DNA of 64,000 nt from NCBI GenBank assembly GCA_018001225.1, contig JAGNIJ010000022.1, positions 1-64,000 on the forward strand, read 5' to 3'. Positions within the stretch are counted from its first letter, which is position 1, and the number at the start of each line of letters is the position of its first letter. The notes under the pieces are model-generated. The model was not told the DNA's origin, did no database searches, and was given only the letters and a program-made list of their open reading frames with translations. This document shows positions 17,078 through 26,288 of the stretch, one piece after another. Source of the DNA: Kiritimatiellia bacterium. GTDB lineage: Bacteria; Verrucomicrobiota; Kiritimatiellia; CAIQIC01; JAGNIJ01. Made by a program: the position numbers and the translations under genes.

Positions 17078-19732
17078 TCATGCGCTGAAGCGCACCTGGA
17101 CGGGCGTGTGAACGCGCGACTGCTCCACGTCGATCTCCAGTACGAGGCCAGCGGAGCGCGCCCAGGAGGCGGAGGCCTCGAACGGCAGCGGGCCGGCCGC
17201 CGGACCCCAGGCCACCGCCAGCAGCGTCGCGCCGTGCACCGTGACGTCGTCCGGCCGGGCCGCCAGCCCGTGCACGCGGAAGGTCCAGCGGCGCCCCCCG
17301 CGCTCGGCGAGCCCGCCCGCGCACGGCTCCACCGCGAGCTCCACCCGGCCATCCGCCCGCCGGAACCGCACCGGCGTGACCCGCCAGGCGTCGCGCCTGT
17401 AGGCCGTGGTGTCCCCGTCGTCCTCGTACACCGCGCGGATCGTGTCGAAGTCGTCCGGCCGCCAGGCCAGGTCCGCGCGGAGTTCGGGCCACTGCGCGCG
17501 TCCCGTGTGAAGCCGAAGCGGAATGGAAAACAGGAGGCCCCCGCCCCGGAGCAGCATCGGCACCCGGTTCAGGGCCGCGGGGATCGCCCGCACACCCGGC
17601 CCCTGGTGCCAGGTCCCGGTCCAGGGATCCATCCAGGACCCGGGCGGAATCCAGACTTCCCGCGAGGCGTCCGGCCCGTTCGGCCGGCCCCAGAGCAGCT
17701 CGAACATCGCGTGCCAGGTCCCGAGGCTGCGGTATTCCGCGCGCAGGGCGCAGGATTGGCCGGCCCGCAGTTCCACGTCTCGCCACTTGTACACCTCGCC
17801 GGACTGCTCGAACTCGTCGATCAGCAGCCGGCCGTCCAGCCAGAGGCGCGCGCCGTCGTCCGTGCGGATGCCGAGCCGGTAGAGGCCGTCCGCCGGCACG
17901 GGCCCGAGCGTCCCTGTCCAGCGCGCGGAGAAGCCCCGGCCCTCCACGCCGTCCGCCGGGGGCCGGCCGAACCAGCCGTGGTTCACCATGGGCTCCACGA
18001 GCCGGGCCGCCGGCTCGCCCTGCAGCCGGTCGTTGCCGAAATACTCGGCCTGCAGGCCGGGCGTTCCATCCGGCGCGCGCAGGATTTCGGCGGGGATCGG
18101 CGAAAGCGGCGCCGCGGCGCGCAGGATGGGGGCGACCAGCAGGTCCGGGCCCAGCAGGTACTGTGTGTCGGACGCCGCCTCCGCGTGGCCCGGCCATTCC
18201 AGGTCGCCGCGCCGCAGCATCGGCGTGCCGTCCGCGAACGCCTGCCGCGCGGCCGAGTACAGCGTCGGCAGCAGCCGGTATCGAAGCCGGATGTACTCCG
18301 AGACGATCGAGCCCGCCGGCTCCCCGAACATCCAGGGGAACCGGTGCAGCTTGTAGGAGCAATGCAGGCGGCAAACCGGCGACAGGGTCCCGTACTGCAC
18401 GAAACGAACGTACAGCTCCGGGTCCGGCGTGTCGTGGTGGCCGCCCAGGTCGTCACTCAAGAACGGCAGCAGCGAAAGTGTCCCGCTCCGGACCGCGTTG
18501 CGGACTGCCCGCTCCAGGTCGGCCCACGACGCCCGCGTGTCGCCGGTCCACCAGATCGGGAACCGGTGCGCCGCGGGGTGCGGCGGCCCGTTCAGGCGCC
18601 CGTTGTCGATGCCGTCGGCGTTGGACATGATCATCGGCCGCCGGTCCGGCCGGTAGGCCTCGACGATGTCGTGGTAGAGCCGCATGCCCCAGGTTTCCTT
18701 GCCGAGGCCCTCCGCCGGCGACCCGAGCACCGTGTGCCAGTTGCGGTCGAACCACCAGAAATCCGCGCCCTGTTCAAGCAGGCTGGTCAGCCCCCGCGCC
18801 CGGTACCCGATCTCGGCGGGCGACAGGGCGGAGGGATCGGCCGGCTCCGGATGGTCGTTGAGCATGATCCGAATCCCGCGCTCGTGCGCCGCGCGGGTGA
18901 AGCCCGGCAGGTCCGGGAACAACTCCCGGTTCACCTCGTAGCCGTGCGACGCCCCGACACGCCAGTCCGTGTCCAGCACGAAGATGTCCAGCGGGATGCC
19001 GCGCCGCCGGTACTCGTCGATGATTTCCAGCGCCTCGTCCTGGCGGTAGGGGTAGTAGCGGCTGTCGATCAGCCCGAACGCGCACAGCGGCGGCAGGGGG
19101 ACCGGCCCGGTCAGCCGGAGCAGGTCGCGGACGAGCTGCCGGTAGCCGCCCGCGCCGGGCAGGAACACGTAAACGTCCCGAGCCGGGTTGCCGAGATCCC
19201 AACCGCTCACGGGGTCCGCGTCGTTCGGCGGCGGCAGCGCGCCCCACGCCGGCGGCACGAGCCGCGGCTGGTCCGCCAGCGCCCAGCTCGCGATGGGGGC
19301 GCCCGGCTCCGGCAGGAAGGCCCGCGCCGGCACGGGCGCGGCGCCGTCGAACAACACCCCGCCCTCCTTCGAAAAAACGCGCACGTCCTCCAGCTTCGGC
19401 GCCCCGCCCCGGATCTCGACGCGCAGCCCCCTGGCGTTCAGGATCGTGAGGTCTCCTTGCCTCTCGCGCTCCACGGGAACCACGTCCCATTCGCGTTCCA
19501 CCACCGTGAACGTGGGCCGGTCTTCGAAGCCGCGCGGCCCGGCCTCCTCGACGCGGATCAGCGTCGGGGCCAGCATTTGGAGGCGTAAAGCGCCCAGAAT
19601 AACGGTTGAATTCGAGCCATTCACAAGCGGTCCAAAATACAGCGGCTCCGGAAAAAGGAAAGCTCTGTTTTCCGCCGATAGAGCGGAAAGCCTGTAGCTC
19701 CGGCGCTCTGTCGCCGGAGAGTGTCGCCGCAA
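17078..19732 (-). CDS. Glycoside hydrolase family 31 protein with inserted PA14 domain
   Basis: The frame gives 884 residues from TTG 19732, but this first codon lies inside a dispersed repeat (19692-19748), so the true start is probably later; GTG at about residue 37 or nearby is possible. The N-terminal beta domain contains LAPTLIRVEEA. The (beta/alpha)8 barrel has FVLDTDWRVG, DFWWFDRNWH with candidate nucleophile Asp 329, and FPIWWTGDTRASW with candidate acid/base Asp 398. A PA14 domain (about 572-690, starting GLQAEYFGND and including GLYRLGIRTDDGARLWLDG) is inserted after the barrel, and beta domains end the protein. GH31 enzymes include alpha-glucosidases and alpha-xylosidases. No signal peptide is seen. 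Substrate cannot be told. Confidence 0.85.
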   Translation of the reverse strand: MRRHSPATERRSYRLSALSAENRAFLFPEPLYFGPLVNGSNSTVILGALRLQMLAPTLIRVEEAGPRGFEDRPTFTVVEREWDVVPVERERQGDLTILNARGLRVEIRGGAPKLEDVRVFSKEGGVLFDGAAPVPARAFLPEPGAPIASWALADQPRLVPPAWGALPPPNDADPVSGWDLGNPARDVYVFLPGAGGYRQLVRDLLRLTGPVPLPPLCAFGLIDSRYYPYRQDEALEIIDEYRRRGIPLDIFVLDTDWRVGASHGYEVNRELFPDLPGFTRAAHERGIRIMLNDHPEPADPSALSPAEIGYRARGLTSLLEQGADFWWFDRNWHTVLGSPAEGLGKETWGMRLYHDIVEAYRPDRRPMIMSNADGIDNGRLNGPPHPAAHRFPIWWTGDTRASWADLERAVRNAVRSGTLSLLPFLSDDLGGHHDTPDPELYVRFVQYGTLSPVCRLHCSYKLHRFPWMFGEPAGSIVSEYIRLRYRLLPTLYSAARQAFADGTPMLRRGDLEWPGHAEAASDTQYLLGPDLLVAPILRAAAPLSPIPAEILRAPDGTPGLQAEYFGNDRLQGEPAARLVEPMVNHGWFGRPPADGVEGRGFSARWTGTLGPVPADGLYRLGIRTDDGARLWLDGRLLIDEFEQSGEVYKWRDVELRAGQSCALRAEYRSLGTWHAMFELLWGRPNGPDASREVWIPPGSWMDPWTGTWHQGPGVRAIPAALNRVPMLLRGGGLLFSIPLRLHTGRAQWPELRADLAWRPDDFDTIRAVYEDDGDTTAYRRDAWRVTPVRFRRADGRVELAVEPCAGGLAERGGRRWTFRVHGLAARPDDVTVHGATLLAVAWGPAAGPLPFEASASWARSAGLVLEIDVEQSRVHTPVQVRFSA

Positions 19733-19748
19733 AGCGGCGGAACTACAG
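19692..19748. repeat. CTGTAG-type hairpin repeat, copy 1
   Basis: An inverted pair starts with CTGTAGCTCCGGCGCTCTGT and ends with GGCGGAACTACAG; each arm also folds on itself. The same design recurs at 44863-44920. It overlaps the nominal 5' end of the GH31 gene, which argues that the real coding start is downstream. Confidence 0.7.
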
Positions 19749-19756
19749 GGCGTTGA

Positions 19757-21127
19757 TCACGGGCCCGGCGGCGGACCTGACTCCAGCCCGTATTCCTTGA
19801 GCTTCCGGTGCAGGGTGCGGCGGCTGATGCCGAGCTGCCGGGCGGCCGCGGTACGGTTGTCGTCGCAGGCCTTGAGCGCGCGGAGGATGAGCTGCTTCTC
19901 CGCCTCGTCGAGGGAAATCGGCCCGGCGGGCAGGCCGCCGCGCGGGCGCGACTCGTCGCGGAGCGCGGCCGGAAGATCCCGGACGGTCAGGGTGTCGCCC
20001 CTCGCCATGACGACCATGCGTTCGATGACGTTCCGCAGCTCCCGCACGTTGCCCGGCCAGGCGTACGCGGCGAGTGCGCCCATGGCCTCGGGCGTCAGCC
20101 CGGCGATCGTCTTGCCGTTCTCGGCGGCGAGCTCCTTGAGAAAATGCTGGACCAGCAGCGGGATGTCGTCCGGCCGCTCCCGCAGCGGCGGCAGGTGGAT
20201 CGTGACGACGTTCAGCCGGTAGTAGAGGTCCTCGCGGAACGTCCCCTCGTCCACCATCTTCTTCAGGTCGCGGTTGGTCGCGGCGACGAGGCGGACGTCC
20301 ACCTCGACGGTCTCCTGCCCGCCCACGCGCTCGAACTTCCGCTCCTCGAGCACGCGCAGGATCTTCACCTGGATGGCCGCCGGGATCTCGCCGACCTCGT
20401 CGAGGAACAGCGACCCGCCGTCCGCCAGCTCGAACCGGCCGCGCCGCCGCTCGACGGCCCCGGTGAACGCGCCCTTCTCGTGGCCGAACAGCTCGCTCTC
20501 GAGCAGCGTCGGAGAGAGCGCGGCGCAGTGGAGCGGGATGAACGGCCCGTGGACGCGCGGGCTCAACTGGTGGATCGCGCGGGCGACCAGCTCCTTGCCC
20601 GTTCCGCTCTCGCCGGTGACCAGCACCGTCGCGCGCGACGGGCCGACCTGGCGGATGGCGTCGAAGACCTCCTGCATCGGGGCGGAGCGCCCGATGAGCT
20701 GCTCCAGCCCGAAGCGGGCGTCGAGTTGCTCGCGCAGGCGCCGGTTCTCGCTCTCCATGTCCCGCTCGCGCAGGGCGCGCTGGAGGAGCAGCTCGAGCCG
20801 GTCGAGGCTGACGGGCTTGGTGAGGAAGTCATAGGCACCGCGCTTCATCGCGTCCACGGCGGTCTCGATGCTGCCGTAGGCGGTGAGCAGGATGCAGACC
20901 GGGGCGGGCGTGCGCGCGAGGGCGCGCTGCATCAGGGCCAGGCCGTCCTCGCCGGGCATGCGGATATCGCTCAACAGCACGTCCACGGGCCGCTCGTCCA
21001 GGACCTGCAAGGCGCGCGCGGCGCTGTCCGCCAGGCGCACGTCGTAGTTCCGGCCCAGGGCGCGGGCGAGCCCGTCGCGGGTGTTCTTCTCGTCGTCCAC
21101 GATCAGGATCACGGGCTGCTTTTTCAC
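19757..21127 (-). CDS. NtrC-like sigma-54-dependent response regulator
   Basis: The product has 456 residues from GTG 21127, chosen because GGGAGG precedes it and the receiver domain begins at once (VILIVDDEKNTRDG, phospho-acceptor Asp 54 in LLSDIRMPG). The AAA+ domain follows with Walker A GESGTGKE, the sigma-54 contact loop GHEKGAFTGA, Walker B GGSLFLDEVGEI and WPGNVRELRN. A Fis-type HTH ends it (NRTAAARQLGISRRTLHRKLKEYG). It would activate sigma-54 promoters when phosphorylated by the kinase encoded upstream, with which it overlaps by 4 bp (GTGA). Targets are not evident. Confidence 0.95.
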   Translation of the reverse strand: MKKQPVILIVDDEKNTRDGLARALGRNYDVRLADSAARALQVLDERPVDVLLSDIRMPGEDGLALMQRALARTPAPVCILLTAYGSIETAVDAMKRGAYDFLTKPVSLDRLELLLQRALRERDMESENRRLREQLDARFGLEQLIGRSAPMQEVFDAIRQVGPSRATVLVTGESGTGKELVARAIHQLSPRVHGPFIPLHCAALSPTLLESELFGHEKGAFTGAVERRRGRFELADGGSLFLDEVGEIPAAIQVKILRVLEERKFERVGGQETVEVDVRLVAATNRDLKKMVDEGTFREDLYYRLNVVTIHLPPLRERPDDIPLLVQHFLKELAAENGKTIAGLTPEAMGALAAYAWPGNVRELRNVIERMVVMARGDTLTVRDLPAALRDESRPRGGLPAGPISLDEAEKQLILRALKACDDNRTAAARQLGISRRTLHRKLKEYGLESGPPPGP

Positions 21128-22323
21128 GGCGGGCCTCCCTCGGGTGCGGCCGGCTCGCGGTCCGGCGAGGCCTGGAGCAGCCGCATTCGCTGCCCGGTGC
21201 GCGGCAGCAGGAGCGTGAACGTCGTGCCCTCGCCGGGCCGGCTGTGGACCTCGATCTGCCCGCCGTGGTCGCGCACGATGCGCTGGACGATCGCGAGCCC
21301 GAGGCCCGAGCCGTCCGGCCGCGTGGTCTGGTAGGGCTCGAAGATCCGGTGGATGTCCTCCGGCGGGATGCCCGGGCCGCGGTCGCGGAAGGCGATCTCC
21401 ATGAACCGGTCGGTCTCGCGCAGGGTGATCTTCAGCAGGCCGCCGCCGGGCATGGCCTGGATGGCGTTGCGGATGATGTTGAAGAACGCCTGCTTGATCT
21501 GGTCCGCGTCGATCGGGATCGCCGGCAGGGCCTCGGGCGCCTCGACCTCGACGAGCACGTCGCGGTCGCGGATCTCGTGCTGGAGGAAGTTCAGCGTCTC
21601 GCGCAGGACGTCGGCCACGGAGCCGGGCGCGAGGTCCGGCGGCGCGGGCCGCAGGGCGCGGAGGAACTGGGTGAGGATGCCGTCCAGCCGCTCGACCTCG
21701 CGGCGGCTGACTTCGACCAGGTCTGTCAGCTCCTTTCGCTTCTTCGGGGTCAGCCCGGCCAGCTCGCGCTCGATCAGCTGAAGGTGTATGTGCAGCGAAT
21801 TCAACGGGTTGCCGATCTCGTGGGCGACGCCGGCCGCCAGCAGGGTCAGGGCGTTGAGCCGTTCGGATTCGACCGCGCGGGCCTCGTGGTCGCGGTCGGA
21901 GGTGACGTCGCGCAGGAGGACCACGGCGCCGCGCTCGCCCTCGGCGGCGGCGGACAGGGGCACGACGTAGAAGTCCAGGAGCCGGCGCTCGGGATAGGTG
22001 ATCTCGATCTCGCGTGAGACGAGGCGCGACCATTCCTCGGGATCGAGCTCGAGCAGCCGGTCCCAGTCCATCTCGCGCAGGAAGCGGCGGATGGACTGGC
22101 CCGCGGCGGCGTCGGCCTGGAACCCGAGCATTTGCTCCGCCGCGCGGTTGGCGTAGGTGATCCTCCCGCGGCCGTCGAGGACGATGATGCCCTCGCGCAC
22201 GGCGCGGAACAGGGTCTCCAGCAGGCCCTTCTCGCGCGCGAGGCGCAGGAAGTGCGTCTGCAGGCTGCCGGGGTCCACCCGGTCGAGCCGTTCCATCAGT
22301 TTGTCGAGGAACGCCGATTTCAT
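21124..22323 (-). CDS. NtrB-like PAS-domain sensor histidine kinase
   Basis: The product has 399 residues from ATG 22323; a longer upstream frame is open but lacks a good ribosome site. There is no membrane segment, so it is cytoplasmic. A PAS domain spans about residues 35-145 (VREGIIVLDGRGRITYANRAAEQMLGF). The dimerisation and phosphoacceptor box is LAAGVAHEIGNPLNSLHIHL with His 168. The ATPase has NIIRNAIQAM (N box), FRDRGPGIP (G1) and DGSGLGLAIVQRIV (G2). It phosphorylates the NtrC-like regulator encoded next. The signal is unknown. Confidence 0.94.
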   Translation of the reverse strand: MKSAFLDKLMERLDRVDPGSLQTHFLRLAREKGLLETLFRAVREGIIVLDGRGRITYANRAAEQMLGFQADAAAGQSIRRFLREMDWDRLLELDPEEWSRLVSREIEITYPERRLLDFYVVPLSAAAEGERGAVVLLRDVTSDRDHEARAVESERLNALTLLAAGVAHEIGNPLNSLHIHLQLIERELAGLTPKKRKELTDLVEVSRREVERLDGILTQFLRALRPAPPDLAPGSVADVLRETLNFLQHEIRDRDVLVEVEAPEALPAIPIDADQIKQAFFNIIRNAIQAMPGGGLLKITLRETDRFMEIAFRDRGPGIPPEDIHRIFEPYQTTRPDGSGLGLAIVQRIVRDHGGQIEVHSRPGEGTTFTLLLPRTGQRMRLLQASPDREPAAPEGGPP

Positions 22324-22441
22324 GGCGGGCCGCTCCCGGCCCGGGGACACCATGGCAAAACGCGCCGGGAAAATCAATGCGATCAGCCCTTTGACACCGC
22401 GAGGCGCCTGTGTTATTCAACGCGAAAACGGAATACGGCCC

Positions 22442-23056
22442 ATGTCCATCGAAGCCATGCAGCACCCGGTGCTCGTGCTGAACCGCCTCTGGCAGGCGAT
22501 CAACGTCTGCACGGCGGACCGCGCGCTCGCCCTGCTCTACACCGGCCACGCGCAGGCCGTGTGCGAGACGCCGCAGGGCTTCGGTACGTACTCGTTCCGA
22601 GAATGGTGCGACTTCTCCCCGCCGGCCGACGGCGACGGGGCGCTCCGGACCATCTCCCTGCGCATTCGCATCCCGCGGATCATCCTGCTGCTGTTCTTCG
22701 ACCGCCTGCCGAACAAGGAGGTCAAGTTCACGCGGCACAACGTCTTCGAGCGCGACCGGAACACCTGCCAGTACTGCGGCAAGCGGTTCGACCGGCGCGA
22801 CCTGAACATCGACCACGTCGTCCCCCGCCAGGCCGGGGGCCTGACGCAGTGGACCAACGTCGTCTGCAGTTGCGTGGACTGCAACCGCCGCAAGGCGAAC
22901 CGGACGCCCGAGCAGGCCGGCATGCGGCTGATCCGCAAGCCGAAGAAGCCGCGCTGGCGCCCGTTCGTGGAAATCCAGTTCGTCCGCACCGCGGACCACA
23001 GCTGGCGGCATTTCCTGGATTTGGCGTACTGGAACGTGGAACTGGGCGAGGACTAG
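22442..23056 (+). CDS. HNH endonuclease family protein
   Basis: The product has 204 residues from ATG 22442. The N-terminus (HPVLVLNRLWQAINVCTADRALALLYTG) and the core VFERDRNTCQYCGKRF, LNIDHVVPRQAGGLTQWTNVV and CSCVDCNRRKANRTPEQAGM match a widespread stand-alone HNH family. Zinc cysteines (CxxC twice) and the DH catalytic pair are intact. Its cellular role is not established; the gene usually stands alone, not in a mobile element. Divergent from the kinase gene. Confidence 0.9.
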   Translation: MSIEAMQHPVLVLNRLWQAINVCTADRALALLYTGHAQAVCETPQGFGTYSFREWCDFSPPADGDGALRTISLRIRIPRIILLLFFDRLPNKEVKFTRHNVFERDRNTCQYCGKRFDRRDLNIDHVVPRQAGGLTQWTNVVCSCVDCNRRKANRTPEQAGMRLIRKPKKPRWRPFVEIQFVRTADHSWRHFLDLAYWNVELGED

Positions 23057-23076
23057 CCCGAGCGAAGGAGACCACC

Positions 23077-23364
23077 GTGGCCAGCGAAGAAGAAACCAAC
23101 CTTTACGGCGTGGAACCCGGGTGCCCCACGCACGGGGACGAGAAGATGCGCGAGTGCAGCATGTGCGGGGCCGAGTACTGCCGCGCTTGCCATCCCCGCG
23201 CCACCGTCTGCCCCGACTGCGCCGAGCCCTCCGACGACGAGGAGGAAGAGGAGGAGGCCGATTTCGAGGACGTCAACGACCTTGGCGAGGTCCTCGACGG
23301 CGATGAGGACGAAGAAGAGGAAGGGGACGACTTCCGCGGCGGGAACAAGGACCGGGAGTATTAA
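23077..23364 (+). CDS. Small zinc-ribbon protein with acidic tail
   Basis: The product has 95 residues from GTG 23077, fixed by AGGAG 6 bases upstream, and lies 20 bp after the HNH gene. Residues 14-46 carry CPTH, CSMCGAEYCRACH and CPDC, a B-box or double zinc-ribbon-like ligand set. The remainder is almost all Asp and Glu (about residues 50-85). It is probably cytoplasmic. Co-transcription with the HNH gene and mutS is likely from the short gaps. No function can be given. Confidence 0.7.
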   Translation: MASEEETNLYGVEPGCPTHGDEKMRECSMCGAEYCRACHPRATVCPDCAEPSDDEEEEEEADFEDVNDLGEVLDGDEDEEEEGDDFRGGNKDREY

Positions 23365-23415
23365 TTCCTTCCGGAACGCCGGGGCCGGCGCCGCCCGGGG
23401 GCGGAAAGCGCGACC

Positions 23416-25932
23416 ATGACCGATGCCGCCACCCCGATGATGAGCCAGTACCGGCGGATCCGGCGGGACCTGCCGCCGGACGCGATCCTGTTCTTCCGGC
23501 TCGGAGATTTCTACGAGATGTTCTTCGAGGACGCGAAGGACGCCTCCGTCCTCCTCGATATCGCCCTGACCAAGCGCCAGGGCGTCCCTATGTGCGGCGT
23601 GCCCTACCATGCCGCGGACCTCTACCTCGCCAAGCTCATCCGCGCCGGCCGCAAGGTCGCCATCTGCGACCAGGTCGAGGATCCCGCCGCCGCCCGCGGC
23701 ATCGTCCAGCGCGAGGTCACCCGCATCGTCACGCCGGGCACCGTCCTCGAGGAAAACGTCCTCGAGTCCGCCCGGCACAATTACCTCGCCGGCGTCGGCC
23801 TGGCCGGCGATCGCGTCGGCGTCGCCCTGCTCGACCTCTCCACGGGCTCGTTTACCATCGAGGAGCACGCCGACCCCGCCGCCCTGCGCGACCCGCTCGC
23901 CCAGGCCGCGCCCTCGGAGTGCATCGTCCCGGAAGCGGCGAAGGACGACCCCCGCGTCCGCGCCGTCCTCGAGGCCTGCGGACAGACCCTCGTGACGCCG
24001 TACGAGGACTGGACCTTCGAGCCCGCCTCCGCCACGGAGCTGCTGACCCGCCATTTCGAGGTCCACTCGCTCGCCGGGTTCGGCTGCGATGACCGGCCCA
24101 CGGCCGTCGGCGCGGCCGGGGCGGTCCTGCACTACGTCGTCCACGAACTGCGCCGCCAGGTCGGCCATATCCGGCAACTGCGCCTGCGCAACCCGGCGGA
24201 GTTCATGGTCCTCGACGAATCCACGGCGGCCAACCTCGACCTCGTCGCCTCCCGCGGCCCGGCCCGCGCCGGCGTCGCGACCACCCTGCTGCGCGTCCTG
24301 GATTCCACGCGCACCCCGATGGGCGCGCGAATGCTCCGTGAGTGGGTGCTGCGCCCGCTGACGGACCTCGGCCGGATCGTCGAGCGGCACGACGCCGTGG
24401 AGGCCCTGTTCCGCGACCGGCCGCGCCTGGCCGACCTGCGCGAGCGGCTGGGCCGCGTCCGCGACCTGGAGCGGCTGATCGCCCGGCTCGGCGCCGGCGC
24501 GGGGAACGCCCGCGACATGGTCGCGCTCGGCGGATCCCTCGCCGAGCTGCCCGGCCTGCGCGACGTGCTCGCCGGCGCGCCCGCCGGGCCGCTGCCCGAC
24601 CTCGCGAAGAACATCCGCCCCCTGCCCGACCTCGTGGCCTTGATCGCCCGCGCGATCGTCGACGAGCCGCCCGCCGTGATCAAGGACGGCGGCCTTTTCC
24701 GGAAGGGCTATCACCCGGAGCTCGACGAACTGCGCGCCGCCGCCACCGAGGGCCGCCAGTGGCTCGCCGACTTCCAGGCCGCCGAGCAGCAGCGCACGGG
24801 CATCAAGTCGCTCAAGGTGCGCCACAACAAGGTGTTCGGCTACTACATCGAGATCACCAAGAGCAACCTCGACGCCGTGCCGGCGGACTATATCCGCAAG
24901 CAGACCATCGTCAACGCGGAGCGGTTCATCACGCCGCAGCTCAAGGAGTACGAGAACAAGATCCTCGGCGCGCAGGAGCGCGCCCTGGCGCTCGAGCTGG
25001 AGTTGTTCGCCGAGCTGCGCGCGGCCGTGGTCAAGGAGACCGCGGCGGTCCAGCAGTCCGCCGAGGCGCTGGCCGCGGCGGACGTCCTGTCCTCGCTCGC
25101 CGAGCGCGCGCTGGCCCTGGGCTATGTCCGCCCGGCGATGAACGGCGGCGACGCGCTGAAGATCCGCGAGGGGCGCCACCCGGTGATCGAGCAGATGCCC
25201 GAGTCCGAGCGGTTCGTGCCGAACGACACCGAGATGGACGGGACGAGCAACCAGCTCATCATCATCACCGGCCCGAACATGGCGGGCAAGTCGACCTACA
25301 TCCGGCAGGTCGCGCTGATCGTCATCATGGCGCAGGTCGGGTCGTTTGTCCCGGCCTCGTCGGCGGAGCTCGGCGTGGTGGACCGCGTGTTCACCCGGGT
25401 CGGCGCCAGCGACGACCTCGCGCGCGGCCGCAGCACGTTCATGGTCGAGATGCAGGAGACGGCGAACATCCTGAACAACGCCACGCCGCGCAGCCTGATC
25501 GTACTCGACGAGATCGGGCGGGGCACGAGCACGTTCGACGGCATCAGCATCGCGTGGGCCGTCGCGGAGCATCTCCACAACCACGCGCCCGTGAAGGCCA
25601 AGACGCTCTTCGCCACGCACTACCACGAGCTGACCGACCTCGCGCTGACCATGCCGGGCGTGAAGAACTACAACGTCCTCGTGCGCGAGCGCGGGGAAAA
25701 GATCGCGTTCTTGCGCCGGATCGTGCCCGGCGCCGCGGACAAGAGTTACGGGATCGCGGTGGGCCGGCTCGCCGGCCTGCCCGCGGCCGTCGTCGATCGC
25801 GCGCGGGAAATCCTGGCCAACCTCGAAGAGGGCGAATTCGGCGAGGGCGGCCAGCCCAAGCTCGCCCGGCACGGCGGCAGCCGCAAGCGCCTCCGCGACC
25901 CGAACCAGATGTCGCTGTTCGGGCAGGAGTGA
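23416..25932 (+). CDS. mutS: DNA mismatch repair protein MutS
   Basis: The product has 838 residues, a full-length MutS. The mismatch-recognition motif is intact (FFRLGDFYEMFFEDA; the Phe-x-Glu pair falls in FYE). The connector, lever and clamp domains follow. The ATPase has Walker A GPNMAGKSTYIRQ, the FxRVGASDDLARGRSTFMVEM block, Walker B VLDEIGRGTSTFDG and the ATHYHELTD motif. It recognises mispairs and recruits MutL; no mutL lies nearby. A hairpin repeat begins at the stop codon. Confidence 0.98.
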   Translation: MTDAATPMMSQYRRIRRDLPPDAILFFRLGDFYEMFFEDAKDASVLLDIALTKRQGVPMCGVPYHAADLYLAKLIRAGRKVAICDQVEDPAAARGIVQREVTRIVTPGTVLEENVLESARHNYLAGVGLAGDRVGVALLDLSTGSFTIEEHADPAALRDPLAQAAPSECIVPEAAKDDPRVRAVLEACGQTLVTPYEDWTFEPASATELLTRHFEVHSLAGFGCDDRPTAVGAAGAVLHYVVHELRRQVGHIRQLRLRNPAEFMVLDESTAANLDLVASRGPARAGVATTLLRVLDSTRTPMGARMLREWVLRPLTDLGRIVERHDAVEALFRDRPRLADLRERLGRVRDLERLIARLGAGAGNARDMVALGGSLAELPGLRDVLAGAPAGPLPDLAKNIRPLPDLVALIARAIVDEPPAVIKDGGLFRKGYHPELDELRAAATEGRQWLADFQAAEQQRTGIKSLKVRHNKVFGYYIEITKSNLDAVPADYIRKQTIVNAERFITPQLKEYENKILGAQERALALELELFAELRAAVVKETAAVQQSAEALAAADVLSSLAERALALGYVRPAMNGGDALKIREGRHPVIEQMPESERFVPNDTEMDGTSNQLIIITGPNMAGKSTYIRQVALIVIMAQVGSFVPASSAELGVVDRVFTRVGASDDLARGRSTFMVEMQETANILNNATPRSLIVLDEIGRGTSTFDGISIAWAVAEHLHNHAPVKAKTLFATHYHELTDLALTMPGVKNYNVLVRERGEKIAFLRRIVPGAADKSYGIAVGRLAGLPAAVVDRAREILANLEEGEFGEGGQPKLARHGGSRKRLRDPNQMSLFGQE

Positions 25933-26055
25933 TACCATGTACGGGTGAGAGGCGGTACGAACGGCGTCGCAGAGCTCCGCCCTCCAGTTGCAGGAATCAT
26001 GGAGGGGCGAACTCCTGCGAGCCCAAAAATCCACCCGCCTTCACCCGGATTTGGT
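25932..26055. repeat. ~125-bp hairpin repeat, copy A
   Basis: It starts ATACCATGTACGGGTGAGAG, contains an imperfect inverted pair (GGCGTCGCAGAGCTCCGCCC against GGGGCGAACTCCTGCGAGCC) and ends with CACCCGGATTTGGT. It matches 59296-59419 in the same orientation and 50979-51134 in the opposite one. It abuts the mutS stop codon. Confidence 0.85.
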
Positions 26056-26178
26056 CAAGGACGCGCCCCTATCTTCAGGCCAGCAAAGCCTCCGGCGGTG
26101 GCCGGAACGCTCAAGGGATGAAACTTTGATGACTGCGCAAGGCCCGTGCGGTGCTTGCCGGACATAGAAAGGGGAGCA

Positions 26179-26253
26179 TGTCATCCCGAGCGCAGCGAGG
26201 GATCTCTGCGCGGCCCAACAAGTCGGAGATCCCTCACTTCGTTCGGGATGACA
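26179..26253. repeat. REP-like hairpin with TGTCATCCCGAGC ends
   Basis: TGTCATCCCGAGCGCAGCGA is mirrored at the other end by TTCGTTCGGGATGACA, with GGGATCTC and GAGATCCC inside. Hairpins of this sequence type are scattered in many unrelated bacterial genomes. It lies between mutS and vapC. Confidence 0.75.
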
Positions 26254-26288
26254 GCCACCCTCATAATCATCAAGCCGGCATTGAAGTT

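Noticed and set aside
16982..19588. 868-codon open frame on the plus strand opposite the GH31 gene
   Set aside because: Antisense shadow in GC-rich DNA; no domain motif, and the opposite frame encodes a clear GH31 enzyme.
21128..23011. Open frame extending the NtrC-like regulator to 1084 residues
   Set aside because: The upstream part runs through the kinase and HNH genes in other frames, is Arg/Pro/Gly-rich noise typical of GC-rich DNA, and a GTG with GGGAGG before it marks the receiver start.
23053..26034. 993-codon minus-strand frame opposite mutS
   Set aside because: Low-complexity acidic and Val/Leu/Arg pattern of an antisense shadow; mutS is unmistakable on the plus strand.
26179..26253. 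Terminator for vapC or mutS
   Set aside because: The hairpin is long, lacks a T tract and matches a widely scattered repeat type, so it is better called a repeat.
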